DNA of 64,000 nt. Source: Desulfobacterales bacterium. Lineage in GTDB: Bacteria; Desulfobacterota; Desulfobacteria; Desulfobacterales; JAAELO01. Positions 45,948 through 55,346 of this stretch are shown in pieces. The DNA is taken from the NCBI GenBank assembly GCA_024226555.1, contig JAAELO010000214.1:1-64000 (forward strand). Reading direction: 5' to 3'. The notes beneath the pieces were generated by a model. It searched no databases. It was not told the DNA's origin and saw nothing but the letters and a program-made list of their open reading frames with translations. Each line of letters opens with the position of its first letter. Position 1 is the first letter of the stretch. The position numbers and the translations under genes were made by a program.

Positions 45948-47444
45948 ATGATTAAACTGGCATTAGATATTGTACCAGGACAACCAGCACTTTCAGTGAT
46001 TCTTTGGATAGTTATTCTGTCCTGCGTTCTTTACTTTGCAAGAAAACCAGCACATCAAGCAATTATCGCTCTCTCAAGAGTTATTTATGAAGCGATGAGA
46101 ATTACATCAAGGTCTATAAAGCTTGCAGAAGCAAAACTTGCGATTCGAAACAGAGATGTTTTACTCTCTGCTGGAGAAGAAAGTGTTGAAAGTAAAACTG
46201 AACAGGAGTTTTTCAGAGTTCATAAGGTAGTTAAAAGGGATTTAGGTCAATTTCCTGTATTACAAAGAGCCCTATTCGACCAGATAAATAGAATTGATGA
46301 AGATTACCAGAATAGTTCAGATCTTGTTCCAGATCCACCGGAATGGGTTGAAGCAGTGGAAGCTGTTGCCAAATTAAAAGAGAATAAATCAGGTACAACT
46401 GTTGATATACTTGAACGAATTCACGATTCTATTGTTATCCAAAAAAAAGATTCAATGGATGAATATAGAAAGGCTGTTAGTAAGCACCATCTGATTTTAA
46501 ACAAATTGATGCCATATTGGAGAAAGTTAACAGAAAACCTTGCAAAACTTGAAAAAACTATCGATGGAATCAAAATAAGATCAACAAGAATTGATTCAAA
46601 AATGATTGAGTATGAAGAGATTCGAGGTGGTTCTGATAAAGCTGAAAGAGTATTAAAATCTTCATCTATCACAATGTTTTTCCTTTCCGGGATAGTGCTT
46701 GCTTTTGGTATTGGTGGAGCAATTGTTAACTTCAAACTGATAGAAGGTCCGATGAAGGAGATGATGGGAGGTACCAGTTATATTGGAAACTTTAAAATTT
46801 CTGAAATAGCTGCTCTTGTTATTATTTTAATTGAAGTATCTATTGGTATATATTTGATGGATGCAATGCGGATAACAAAGCTGTTTCCAATAATAGGACA
46901 GATGGATGATAAGATGAGGCGTAAGATGATTTACATAACTCTTACGTTACTTACAATACTTGCGTGTATTGAATCGTCCCTTGCACTAATGAGGGAGGAA
47001 ATAATTCAAGCAGCAAGTGCTGTAAAAGCCGGTCTTTCAGGAACTAAAGTTGATACAAGTTCTAACTCTATCATTTTAAGCGGGCAGATGGTGCTAAGTT
47101 TTATTCTTCCATTTACATTGGCAGTTGTAGCTATTCCATTTGAATCATTTGTACATTCATGCAGGACTGTATTAGGCGTATTTGGTATGTATGGATTACA
47201 ATTTTTCTCATATTTTTTCAGGCTATTGGGTAATTTATCCATCTCCATAGGAAAACTGGTAATAAGCTTATATGATTTATTAATTTTCCCAGCTCTTTGG
47301 ATTGAAGGTTTGTTTAAAAAAAATGATTCTGAAGAAAATGATTCTGGGAAAACTAAAGATTCTGAAAAATCAAAAAGTGCTGGTAAAGCAAAAAGTGCTG
47401 TTAAAAAGACTAAAGTTAAAAAGGTTATAGAGGAGGAAGCATAA
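45948..47444 (+). CDS. Multi-span membrane protein with coiled coil, unknown function
   Basis: The 498-residue protein is not recognised. It has a hydrophobic segment near 15-35 and a long charged helical region of about 200 residues (including KKDSMDEYRKAVSKHHLIL). Further hydrophobic stretches lie near 245-265, 280-305, 325-345, 375-400 and 410-440, and a lysine-rich cytoplasmic tail (KSAGKAKSAVKKTKVKK) ends it. AAGGGGG precedes the ATG. Its stop codon abuts the ATG of a VWA lipoprotein gene, so the two are probably translated together and work as a pair at the envelope. Confidence 0.7.
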   Translation: MIKLALDIVPGQPALSVILWIVILSCVLYFARKPAHQAIIALSRVIYEAMRITSRSIKLAEAKLAIRNRDVLLSAGEESVESKTEQEFFRVHKVVKRDLGQFPVLQRALFDQINRIDEDYQNSSDLVPDPPEWVEAVEAVAKLKENKSGTTVDILERIHDSIVIQKKDSMDEYRKAVSKHHLILNKLMPYWRKLTENLAKLEKTIDGIKIRSTRIDSKMIEYEEIRGGSDKAERVLKSSSITMFFLSGIVLAFGIGGAIVNFKLIEGPMKEMMGGTSYIGNFKISEIAALVIILIEVSIGIYLMDAMRITKLFPIIGQMDDKMRRKMIYITLTLLTILACIESSLALMREEIIQAASAVKAGLSGTKVDTSSNSIILSGQMVLSFILPFTLAVVAIPFESFVHSCRTVLGVFGMYGLQFFSYFFRLLGNLSISIGKLVISLYDLLIFPALWIEGLFKKNDSEENDSGKTKDSEKSKSAGKAKSAVKKTKVKKVIEEEA

Positions 47445-48107
47445 ATGTTAAAGAGATTTACTGCTTTATTAATAATATTATCAACTCTGTTAATTATGAG
47501 TTGTTCAGATTCAAAGAACCGATCTACAGGTGTTTATATGCTAATAGACACATCGGGTACATATACCAAACAACTATTTCGTGCCCAAAGGATAATTAAT
47601 CATTTGCTTGTTAATCTTAATGTGGGAGATTCTCTTGCTGTTGCAAGAATTGACTCAGGTAGTTTTAGCGAAAAAGATATTATAGCTAAAATTACTTTTG
47701 ATGAGAGACCATCCACAGCAAATAAACAGAAACTTGCTTTTAAGAAAAAGATTGATTCTTTTGTAAGAAATGCAAAAGGTAGTAATTATACAGATATAAC
47801 AGGTGGTATATTACAGGCCCAAAGTTATTTAAATGAAGTTGGATCTGGTAAAAAAGTTATTCTGATTTTCTCTGACCTGGAAGAGGAACTTGCTAAAGGG
47901 TATGTTAGGGATTTATCAAAATCAAAGCATACTTTAGATGGTTTTAGTGTTATAGCACTAAATGTTATAAAACTTAGAAGTGATAATATAGATCCAACTA
48001 AATACGAAGAAAGACTTGAGCTATGGGAGAAAAGAATAACCAACAAGGGTGGTAAATGGAGATTAATTAACGATCTTGATAGGCCTGACAAAATTCTCAA
48101 AGAATAA
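47445..48107 (+). CDS. VWA-domain lipoprotein
   Basis: The 220-residue protein has a lipoprotein signal with lipobox LIMSC (C20) and a VWA-like fold. The MIDAS motif is D35-T-S-G-T in YMLIDTSGTY, with DITGGILQA and the later aspartate in IFSDLEEE. VWA domains bind partner proteins through the metal site. The gene directly follows the membrane protein at 45948-47444 with no gap. The role is unknown; an envelope complex with that protein is inferred. A terminator follows at 48137-48169. Confidence 0.8.
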   Translation: MLKRFTALLIILSTLLIMSCSDSKNRSTGVYMLIDTSGTYTKQLFRAQRIINHLLVNLNVGDSLAVARIDSGSFSEKDIIAKITFDERPSTANKQKLAFKKKIDSFVRNAKGSNYTDITGGILQAQSYLNEVGSGKKVILIFSDLEEELAKGYVRDLSKSKHTLDGFSVIALNVIKLRSDNIDPTKYEERLELWEKRITNKGGKWRLINDLDRPDKILKE

Positions 48108-48136
48108 TTTCGTTTACTTATGATTGAAATTATTAG

Positions 48137-48169
48137 AAGGGGATGGAATAAATTTCATCCCCTTTTTTT
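48137..48169. terminator. Bidirectional terminator between the VWA and HD-GYP genes
   Basis: AAGGGGATG pairs with CATCCCCTT over a 10-base loop with a T7 run. It serves the plus-strand VWA gene and overlaps the stop codon of the convergent HD-GYP gene. Confidence 0.85.
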
Positions 48170-49541
48170 ATGCGACAAGTTCTCCCGCAAGAGCTTTTTG
48201 CAGGAAAGGTGGTAGTGCATTGTAAGTGTCTGACGGAGATTTTAATGATTTAGAGGGGTTAATTTCAGAAATAGTATCTTCACTTAAGTCAAGTGGATCT
48301 GATATGGTTTTTAATGTTTTCCCTCTGTTGTCAGTAAATGGTATAATGATTGGCCCTTCACTATCCAAAACATAAGCCATTTGTTTATTCTTGAGCTCTA
48401 CAATACTTCCCGGGGGCAGTATTCCAATACTTTTTACAAAAGAATGCAATACAAGCTTTAAAATATCGTCTTTATTGGCATACATTCTAAAAATCTTCGT
48501 AACAACTCCGATTGGATTCCACGCTTCTTTATAAGATCTTTTGGATGTCATCGCATCATAAATATCTGCTAATTTGCATATTTTAACATACTCAGGAACA
48601 TTTTTATAGCCTACAGAATCAGGGTAAGACCTGTCCTCATTCTCATAAATAGGGCTATGGTGCAATTTAACGGAATTACGAATATATGGACTACTGAGAT
48701 TATTCTTTTTTAAAAGTTCAGGTCCATTATTATAGGAGTGTTGTTTTATTATTTCAAATTCCTGATCTGTAAGGCCACCTTGCTTGTTAAGCAGATAATC
48801 AGGTATCATAACCTTGCCTATATCATGGAGAAAATAACCAATTGATATATTTTGAAGCTCTTTTTTTGGAAAATAACTACCGTTATCACCAAGTTCCCAT
48901 AAAGGATTTACGATATCAGTTCCTTTTATTTCTGAACCACTAAAAACCTTGTTAAACCGGGTCATTATGGCTGTGCCAATAGTACAAACATTAACAGAGT
49001 GATTATAAAGGTAGTCATCGTAAGAAAAAAGTTCTCTTGTTATATGTGAAAAAGCACTCTCTTTTTCTGTTATTAAGTTTAAAATATCAGTTACAGTGTC
49101 TTCAACATTCTGGTAATCGAACTCCCCTCCTGTATCTTTTATTTCACTAATTACCTGCTTAATAATAACTTTTGCTTTTTTATATTTTTTTTCAGCCTCT
49201 TTTTTAACTTCAACTATCTCTTTGATCTGCTTTGTTACACTGGCTTCGGTTTTTTTTGTTATTACCGGTTTTGGTTTTTCTTTTATTTTATGTGGTTGGA
49301 AGCGTTCAGGATTTAACTTTTCTCCCCTTCTATTCCAGACTCCACCAGTTTGATTTTCTATTTTTATTGAAGACATACCAAGGCGCTGAATTTTCATTAA
49401 AGTCGCAACATCGTCTATAAGAACATCTTTCTGTATTAAAAGTTGTTTATCATGTGTATAGATGTCAATGCCGGTTTTAACAAAACCTTTATTTCGTACA
49501 ATTTCTACAAGTTCCAGAATGTCTAATTCGTAACTGCTCAT
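48168..49541 (-). CDS. HD-GYP-type phosphodiesterase
   Basis: The 457-residue protein has an N-terminal domain (about 1-60) like those in HD-GYP proteins, a linker, and an HD-GYP domain (about 165-390). That domain carries LFSYDDYLYNHSVNVCTI, HDIGKVMIPDYLLNKQG, KQHSYNNGPELL, LHH and LADIYDAMTSKRSYKEAW. The GYP motif is degenerate (EDRSYP), so c-di-GMP hydrolysis may be altered. A PilZ-like protein at 6045-6371 is a possible effector in the same pathway. Confidence 0.85.
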   Translation of the reverse strand: MSSYELDILELVEIVRNKGFVKTGIDIYTHDKQLLIQKDVLIDDVATLMKIQRLGMSSIKIENQTGGVWNRRGEKLNPERFQPHKIKEKPKPVITKKTEASVTKQIKEIVEVKKEAEKKYKKAKVIIKQVISEIKDTGGEFDYQNVEDTVTDILNLITEKESAFSHITRELFSYDDYLYNHSVNVCTIGTAIMTRFNKVFSGSEIKGTDIVNPLWELGDNGSYFPKKELQNISIGYFLHDIGKVMIPDYLLNKQGGLTDQEFEIIKQHSYNNGPELLKKNNLSSPYIRNSVKLHHSPIYENEDRSYPDSVGYKNVPEYVKICKLADIYDAMTSKRSYKEAWNPIGVVTKIFRMYANKDDILKLVLHSFVKSIGILPPGSIVELKNKQMAYVLDSEGPIIIPFTDNRGKTLKTISDPLDLSEDTISEINPSKSLKSPSDTYNALPPFLQKALAGELVA

Positions 49542-49705
49542 AAACTCACGGAGAATAATTAAGTGTTAATTTTTACAATGTTGTAGAAGTATATTAGGTA
49601 TTTTAAAAATTAAGCACCTTTAGTTTCTGCTTTAACTAATTTTATGCATTTTTTAATGTTTTAATCAAGATAGCAAAGAAATTTAAGTTTTACAAGAAGT
49701 ATTAT

Positions 49706-49721
49706 GTTACACATATGTAAC
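49706..49721. promoter_or_regulatory. Possible operator upstream of the NifA-like regulator
   Basis: GTTACA and TGTAAC form an inverted repeat with a 4-base spacer, 95 bases before the regulator's ATG. The form is that of a dimeric repressor or FNR/CRP-like site, but the half-site is not a known consensus. Confidence 0.35.
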
Positions 49722-49815
49722 TTACAAAATACCTATTAACAATTTCGTTGCTTTTAAAACATTGCTGATGTATATAAATCTTGTCTTTACATAAATTGAA
49801 TTCGAAAACTTAAAA

Positions 49816-51363
49816 ATGCCCAGAATTAAAAATGGAATAAGAAAAATGAAAAAAATTGAAGAGATAACCCTGTTTTACGAAATCAGCAATGCATTAAACG
49901 AACACCTTGAGTTGAAAAAATCTCTTTACAAGGTTCTTGGTATCTTATCTGAAGCTCTTGGAATGGAACATGTTACAATTACAATTCTAAAACAGAAAAG
50001 TGATGAAATTAATATAGAGCTTGCCCATGGTATGACAAAAAGTGCGATCAAAAAAGGGAAATATAAATTAGGTGAAGGTATTACAGGAAAAGTAATACAG
50101 ACAGGTAAACCACTTTCCGTTTCAAAAATAAGTGAAGAGCCTCTTTTTCTTGATAGAACATCCACAAGGCGAGATAAGGGTGACTATTCATTTATATGTG
50201 TCCCGATTAAAACAGGTAAAAAAATTATAGGCGCTCTAAGTTCTGATCGTCCCTTCGAAGAAAATTTTTCTCTGAGAAATGGAAGGCAGATTTTGTCTGT
50301 TGTTGCAACCATGATTGCAAAACAGGTTAGTAACCTTGAAAAGATCAGCATCGAGAAAGACCGGTTAAAAAATGAAAATGATAGATTAAAAGATCAGCTT
50401 GAAAACAGATATAAATTTCAAAATATAATTGGTAACAGCAATAAAATGCGTGAAGTTTTCCAGATGGTTTCCCAGGTTTCAAGAAGTCAAGCCACCGTGC
50501 TTATAAGAGGAGAGAGTGGAACTGGTAAAGAGCTTGTTGCAAACTCAATTCATTACAACTCTTTAAGGTCAAAACAACCATTTGTGAAAATAAACTGCGC
50601 AGCTCTTCCTGCAAATCTTATTGAAAGTGAACTTTTCGGACATGAGAAAGGTTCTTTCACAGGTGCAATAAGTCAGAAAAAAGGTAAGTTTGAGCTGGCG
50701 CATAAGGGAACTCTTTTTCTGGATGAAATAGGTTCCATCGACCTTGAAGTTCAGGTCAGACTTTTAAGGGTTCTTCAGGAAAGAGAGTTTGAAAGAGTCG
50801 GTGGTCACAAAACAATAAAAACAGATGTCAGGATTGTTACTGCAACAAATAAAAACCTCGAAAATGCTGTTGAAGATGGTTCTTTCAGAGGAGACCTTTA
50901 TTACAGGTTGAATGTTTTTCCAATATATATACCTCCTTTACGAGAAAGAAAAACAGATATATTACTTCTTGCAGAACATTTTTTAGAAAAATATACAAGG
51001 GAAAATCATAAAGAGATTCTGAGAATATCAACTCCAGGAATTGATATGTTAATGGATTATCACTGGCCTGGTAATGTCCGTGAACTTGAGAATTGCATTG
51101 AAAGAGCTGTCCTTTTATGCGATGAAAAAGTAATTCACGGTTACCACCTCCCTCCCACTCTTCAAACCGGTAGTGAATCAGGAACTGTTACGACTACATC
51201 TTTAGAAGAATCGATTATGAATCTTGAAAAAGAGATGCTTATTGATTCTCTTAAAAATACAAGAGGAAATATTTCACTGGCTGCGAGTATGCTTAAAACA
51301 ACAGTGAGAAAATTCTCTTATAAAGCTTCCAAGTATGGAATAGAATATAAACATTATAGATAA
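49816..51363 (+). CDS. NifA-like sigma-54-dependent transcription activator (GAF-AAA+-HTH)
   Basis: The 515-residue activator has an N-terminal GAF domain (about 15-180), a coiled linker and the sigma-54 AAA+ domain (about 205-435). That domain carries Walker A GESGTGKE, the loop GSFTGA (variant of GAFTGA), LFLDEIGS and [12 protein letters not shown] short Fis-type helix-turn-helix ends the protein ([18 protein letters not shown]). ATG at 49846 ([10 protein letters not shown]) is an alternative start. The next genes form an amino-acid importer, and a 10-bp inverted repeat lies between; no -24/-12 promoter is recognised there. Confidence 0.9.
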   Translation: MPRIKNGIRKMKKIEEITLFYEISNALNEHLELKKSLYKVLGILSEALGMEHVTITILKQKSDEINIELAHGMTKSAIKKGKYKLGEGITGKVIQTGKPLSVSKISEEPLFLDRTSTRRDKGDYSFICVPIKTGKKIIGALSSDRPFEENFSLRNGRQILSVVATMIAKQVSNLEKISIEKDRLKNENDRLKDQLENRYKFQNIIGNSNKMREVFQMVSQVSRSQATVLIRGESGTGKELVANSIHYNSLRSKQPFVKINCAALPANLIESELFGHEKGSFTGAISQKKGKFELAHKGTLFLDEIGSIDLEVQVRLLRVLQEREFERVGGHKTIKTDVRIVTATNKNLENAVEDGSFRGDLYYRLNVFPIYIPPLRERKTDILLLAEHFLEKYTRENHKEILRISTPGIDMLMDYHWPGNVRELENCIERAVLLCDEKVIHGYHLPPTLQTGSESGTVTTTSLEESIMNLEKEMLIDSLKNTRGNISLAASMLKTTVRKFSYKASKYGIEYKHYR

Positions 51364-51364
51364 G

Positions 51365-51472
51365 GTTCTCGTAATATAATAAGGTAAATATTTCTCATTC
51401 TGAATTTTATTTTGAGGATTTCATGAAAATAGTGTTTGATTATATTAATGTTTTTTTATAAGTTACGAGAAC
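51365..51472. repeat. Inverted-repeat element between the NifA-like gene and the ABC importer
   Basis: GTTCTCGTAA (365-374) is exactly inverted as TTACGAGAAC (463-472), with 88 bases between. The ends look like short terminal repeats of a small element or a pair of regulator half-sites. No flanking duplication is clear, and it is unrelated to the GGGAA family. Confidence 0.5.
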
Positions 51473-51511
51473 AGAAAAAAATTATTCTCTAATAAATACT
51501 GAGGGGTTTTG

Positions 51512-52270
51512 ATGAAGTCAGCGCTATCTGTTGAGGGTCTTTACAAAAGTTTTGGTAACCTTGAAGTCCTTTCCGGGGTATCTCTTACCGCTAATAGAGG
51601 TGATGTAATAGCAATTTTGGGCTCAAGTGGTTCAGGAAAAAGCACTTTTTTAAGGTGCCTTAATCTGCTTGAAACGCCAAATAAGGGTAAAATTGTTGTT
51701 TGTGGTGAAGAGATTTTAATGAAAACGAACAAAAGAGGTGAGAATCTTCCTCAAGACATAAAGCAGGTTGAACGGATAAGAACAAAATTATCCATGGTTT
51801 TTCAGCAATTTAATCTGTGGTCCCACATGAATATACTTGAAAACGTTATCGAAGCTCCTGTCAGCGTTTTGAAAGTTCCCAAAAAAGAAGCAATAGAAAA
51901 AGCAAAAATGTACCTCAATAAAGTTGGAATCTATGACAAGCTTAATAGTTATCCCGCTCATCTTTCAGGGGGACAGCAACAAAGAGCAGCCATTGCAAGA
52001 GCTTTAGCAATGGAACCCGAGGTAATGTTATTTGATGAAGCAACTTCAGCTCTGGACCCTGAGCTTGTTGGAGAAGTTCTTCAGGTGATGAAAGACCTTG
52101 TGGATGAAGGCAGAACTATGCTTGTTGTTACCCATGAAATGGGATTTGCAAGGGATGTATCATCAGAAGTTATTTTTCTTCATCAGGGTAAAATTGAAGA
52201 ACAGGGAGATCCAAAAGTTGTGTTTGATAACCCATCTTCAGAAAGATTTAAGCAGTTCCTTTCGAGTTAA
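51512..52270 (+). CDS. Amino-acid ABC importer ATPase (HisP/GlnQ type)
   Basis: The ATPase of about 252 residues has Walker [10 protein letters not shown], signature LSGGQQQR and Walker [14 protein letters not shown] with D-loop and HEM switch histidine. It belongs to the polar/basic amino-acid transporter family. ATG 51512 is chosen over TTG 51509 because GAGGGG (51501-51506) fits. It is first in a four-gene import operon with binding protein and two permeases. Confidence 0.95.
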   Translation: MKSALSVEGLYKSFGNLEVLSGVSLTANRGDVIAILGSSGSGKSTFLRCLNLLETPNKGKIVVCGEEILMKTNKRGENLPQDIKQVERIRTKLSMVFQQFNLWSHMNILENVIEAPVSVLKVPKKEAIEKAKMYLNKVGIYDKLNSYPAHLSGGQQQRAAIARALAMEPEVMLFDEATSALDPELVGEVLQVMKDLVDEGRTMLVVTHEMGFARDVSSEVIFLHQGKIEEQGDPKVVFDNPSSERFKQFLSS

Positions 52271-52356
52271 TTATACGGATTTATCCGTTAAATTATAAAC
52301 TGTGGTTCTACACCACATAAATTGTAAATATTAATGATTATTTAAGGGGAGATGAT

Positions 52357-53151
52357 ATGAAAAAACTGATATTACTAGCCATGGTACTTCTAATGGTTGT
52401 TGGTTTGGTTGCTTGTGGCGATTCAAAACCTAAAGCAGAAAAATGGGCAACTGTAAGAATTGGAACTGAAGGAGCTTACCCTCCATTTAATTATACAACA
52501 AAAGATGGAAAGCTTGCTGGTTTTGATGTTGATATTGCAGAAGCTCTTTGTAAAGAGATGGGCGCAAAAATGGTACTTGTGGCTCAGGACTGGGATGGAA
52601 TAATTCCTGCTCTTAATGCAAAGAAATATGATGCTATCATCGCTTCAATGTCTATTACTCCTGAGAGACAGAAAAAAATAGCTTTTAGTGGGAAATACTA
52701 TCAGACCCCTGCAAGGTTTATTGTTAAAAAGGGTGCAATGGCATCTTTTTCTGATGAAGCAATGGAAGGAAAAACAGTTGGTGTTCAAAGAGCAACTATT
52801 CATGACAAGTATCTTACAGATAATTACAAGAGTGTTAAAATTAAAAGGTATGGAACTCTTGATGAAGTTTATCTCGATCTAGTTGCCGGACGACTTGACA
52901 TGCTTCTTGCAGATTCTGTTGTAACAGATGATGCATTTCTTAAAAAACACGCTAAAGGAAAAGATTTCCAGTTTATCGGTCCATTATTAACAGATGTTAA
53001 GTGGTTTGGCGTTGGAGCTGGTATTGGAATAAGAAAAGAAGACAAAGATCTTGTTGAAAAGTTTAATAAAGCTATTCTTGCTATCCGAGCAAATGGAACA
53101 TACAAGAAGATTCAGGATAAGTACTTTGACTTTGATGTATACGGAAAATAA
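52357..53151 (+). CDS. Basic amino-acid-binding lipoprotein (ArgT/HisJ type)
   Basis: The 264-residue substrate-binding protein has lipobox LVAC (C20), VRIGTEGAYPPFNY, FDVDIAEALC, QDWDGIIPALNAKKYDAI and the end KIQDKYFDFDVYGK, which matches the tail of ArgT/HisJ. It binds lysine, arginine, ornithine or histidine in the periplasm. The two small inverted repeats before its ATG (ACGGAT/ATCCGT and TGTGGT/ACCACA) could stabilise the transcript. A hairpin follows at 53159-53188. Confidence 0.92.
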   Translation: MKKLILLAMVLLMVVGLVACGDSKPKAEKWATVRIGTEGAYPPFNYTTKDGKLAGFDVDIAEALCKEMGAKMVLVAQDWDGIIPALNAKKYDAIIASMSITPERQKKIAFSGKYYQTPARFIVKKGAMASFSDEAMEGKTVGVQRATIHDKYLTDNYKSVKIKRYGTLDEVYLDLVAGRLDMLLADSVVTDDAFLKKHAKGKDFQFIGPLLTDVKWFGVGAGIGIRKEDKDLVEKFNKAILAIRANGTYKKIQDKYFDFDVYGK

Positions 53152-53158
53152 TTGAATT

Positions 53159-53188
53159 GAGGGGTTTTTTAACCCCTCTTTATTTTTC
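53159..53188 (+). terminator. Partial terminator/attenuator between binding protein and permeases
   Basis: GAGGGGTT pairs with AACCCCTC over a 4-base T loop and is followed by TTTATTTTT. It lies 7 bases after the binding-protein stop. Such hairpins allow more binding protein than permease to be made. Confidence 0.8.
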
Positions 53189-53213
53189 AATAAAAGAGAA
53201 GCTGGTTTCATAA

Positions 53214-53918
53214 ATGGTCAACTTAGAATACTTTAGTTTTATTATCGATTATCTACCAATTTTTTTTGAGGGAGCAATAGTCACTATAAATGTTGCGGTT
53301 TGTTCACTTGTTTTCGCCGTCTCCCTCGGAATTTTAGGTGCTCTTGCAAAGCTTTCAAAATCCAGAATTTTAAATTATATCGCTCAAATCTACACCACTG
53401 TCATTCGCGGTATCCCAGATCTTGTTCTGATGCTTCTTATCTATTTTGGGGGGCAGAAGTTAGTGAATTTGATGACAACTGCAATGGATATTGGCTATGT
53501 TGATATAAATCCGTTTATAGCAGGTTTTTTGACAATAGGATTTATTTTTGGAGCCTATATGGCAGAAACATTTCGGGGAGCTTTTTTAGCTGTTGATAAA
53601 GGACAGCTGGAAGCAGGGTTTGCTTATGGTATGAGTAAAGCACAGGTGTTCTTCAAAATAATGTTTCCTCAGATGGCAAGACATGCTCTCCCTGGCCTTG
53701 GTAATAACTGGCTGGTTCTTGTAAAATCAACAGCCCTTGTTTCTATAATCGGTTTAGATGATATGGTTAGAAAAGCAAATATAGCAGGTGGTTCAACACA
53801 GAAGCCATTTGCGTTTTACTTTCTTGTAGCGATAGTTTTTCTTGTGTTGACATCAATTTCTATTTTTATTTTGGGAAAGCTTGAAAGAAAATACAGTATA
53901 GGGGTTAGGAAGGTTTAA
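53214..53918 (+). CDS. Amino-acid ABC importer permease (HisQ type)
   Basis: The 234-residue permease has five hydrophobic spans, an N-terminal YLPIFFEGAIVTINVAVCS block and the EAA loop (LEAGFAYGMSKAQVFFKIMFPQMARHALPGLG). It is the HisQ-like half of the heterodimer; the second permease starts 2 bases after it. Confidence 0.92.
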   Translation: MVNLEYFSFIIDYLPIFFEGAIVTINVAVCSLVFAVSLGILGALAKLSKSRILNYIAQIYTTVIRGIPDLVLMLLIYFGGQKLVNLMTTAMDIGYVDINPFIAGFLTIGFIFGAYMAETFRGAFLAVDKGQLEAGFAYGMSKAQVFFKIMFPQMARHALPGLGNNWLVLVKSTALVSIIGLDDMVRKANIAGGSTQKPFAFYFLVAIVFLVLTSISIFILGKLERKYSIGVRKV

Positions 53919-53920
53919 GA

Positions 53921-54670
53921 ATGGATTGGTCAATCATAATAGATAATCTGGCAAGCTATAGATCCGGTTTTTTTATAACTCTTCAACTTGTTTCCATATC
54001 CCTTTTTATTGGTCTTCTTATGGCTATTCCACTAGCCGTAATCAGAACATCAAAAAATCATTTTGTAACCGCTCCTGTAAGAGCATTTGTTTATTTTTTC
54101 AGAGGAACTCCCCTTCTGGTACAACTTTACCTGATCTATCATGGACTTCCAATCGCGTTAAAATTCATCTTAAACTTTTATGGCTTCGATGAATCTCAGA
54201 ATTTAAATGAAGCTCTAAAAGATACTATCGCGTTAAAATACATGTGGGAGTTTTTTAAAGAAGCTTATTTTTGTGCTCTCGTCGCTTTTACTTTAAACAC
54301 TTGTGCATATACTACTGAAATTATTCGTGGTGCGATAGAGGGAACTCCTTTTGGAGAGATTGAAGCTGCTGTCTCATGTGGAATGTCCAAACTCAAAATG
54401 ATGAGAAGAATTATACTTCCAAGTGCTTTTAGAAGAGCGCTTCCTTCATACGGAAATGAAGTTATTTTCATGCTCCATGGCAGTGCAATAGCAAGTATTA
54501 TAACAATTGAAGATTTAACAGGCGTTGCCAGAATAATAAATTCAAAATATGCAAGCCCATATGAAGCTTTCATTGCTGCCGGAATCTTATACCTTTGCCT
54601 TACTTTTATTTTGGTTGGTGGATTTAAATTACTCGAGAAAAAATGGTTCGCACATCTTCGAAGAGACTAA
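53921..54670 (+). CDS. Amino-acid ABC importer permease (HisM type)
   Basis: The 249-residue permease has a GFFITLQLVSISLFIGLLMA start, the RGTPLLVQLYLIYHGLP block, EAA loop (FGEIEAAVSCGMSKLKMMRRIILPSAFRRALPSYG) and the C-terminal LEKKWFAHLRRD seen in HisM. It pairs with the HisQ-like protein. A terminator follows. Confidence 0.92.
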   Translation: MDWSIIIDNLASYRSGFFITLQLVSISLFIGLLMAIPLAVIRTSKNHFVTAPVRAFVYFFRGTPLLVQLYLIYHGLPIALKFILNFYGFDESQNLNEALKDTIALKYMWEFFKEAYFCALVAFTLNTCAYTTEIIRGAIEGTPFGEIEAAVSCGMSKLKMMRRIILPSAFRRALPSYGNEVIFMLHGSAIASIITIEDLTGVARIINSKYASPYEAFIAAGILYLCLTFILVGGFKLLEKKWFAHLRRD

Positions 54671-54675
54671 TTGTA

Positions 54676-54705
54676 AAATGCAGTACCGTTTCAAATACTG
54701 CATTT
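54676..54705 (+). terminator. Terminator of the amino-acid importer operon
   Basis: AAATGCAGTA and TACTGCATTT form a perfect 10-bp stem over a 10-base loop, 5 bases after the permease stop; the T-run is weak. Confidence 0.7.
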
Positions 54706-54732
54706 GCCAAAAGTTTTCAATTAGGTTCCTTA

Positions 54733-55209
54733 TTAAAGATCCAGTAAAGAAAAATCAGGGTGAGTTTTTATCGCATGTAGAAGTTGCTCTGTTCTTATTG
54801 AAAGCCGCTTGTTTAAGAAGGTCAGAATATTTCTCATAATCGAGTATCCCATTGAATGGTCTGTATCCATTAACTCTCTTAAATCAAATCCTTTAACAGA
54901 ATATATTAAACAATCATCTGCACTGAATGCTTCTGAAATATATTTACCCTCTTTAAATATTGAAGCCCACCCAAAGGAATGCCCCTCAGGTATTGTTGCA
55001 ACAGTATGGGTTATGTCGCTTGAAATTCTTTGTTCAAGAAAAATTTTACCTGTTATAAGCATATAAAAATGATCGGCGGTATCGCCTTTGGTTGTTATCT
55101 GATCACCCTTAAGGAAATGGTGGGCAGTTAATAACGGAACTATTTTTTCAAGTTGGAAATCATCAAGATTTCCAATTATTGAGTCTTGTTTTAGATCTTC
55201 GATATTCAT
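54733..55209 (-). CDS. Cyclic-nucleotide-binding-domain protein without an HTH
   Basis: The 158-residue protein is almost entirely a CRP-type cNMP-binding beta barrel (about 12-125): FLKGDQITTKGDTADHFYMLITGKI and EGHSFGWASIFKE. No DNA-binding helix-turn-helix follows, so it is a stand-alone ligand sensor. It stands alone on the minus strand facing the importer operon. Confidence 0.85.
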   Translation of the reverse strand: MNIEDLKQDSIIGNLDDFQLEKIVPLLTAHHFLKGDQITTKGDTADHFYMLITGKIFLEQRISSDITHTVATIPEGHSFGWASIFKEGKYISEAFSADDCLIYSVKGFDLRELMDTDHSMGYSIMRNILTFLNKRLSIRTEQLLHAIKTHPDFSLLDL

Positions 55210-55234
55210 TAGCTTATCCTAGGCTATTTATTTT

Positions 55235-55273
55235 AGAATCTCTAAAAATTACCTTTTGATTATTAGAGTTTTC
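55235..55273. mobile_element. Minimal MITE-like hairpin copy upstream of the cNMP protein gene
   Basis: GAATCTCTAAAAATTACC is joined through CTTTTGATT to the inverted ATTAGAGTTTTC, giving a 39-bp hairpin of the two ends. It lies 25 bases before the ATG of the cNMP gene, in its promoter or leader. Confidence 0.55.
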
Positions 55274-55346
55274 TATTTTATTCAATTTGTCAGAGGAATG
55301 CACTTTAAATAATTAAAATTAAAATGCCAAGTATTTTTTAAATGTT

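Noticed and set aside
51364-51511. -24/-12 sigma-54 promoter for the amino-acid importer
   Set aside because: No TGGCAC-N5-TTGCA-like sequence was found between the NifA-like gene and the importer.
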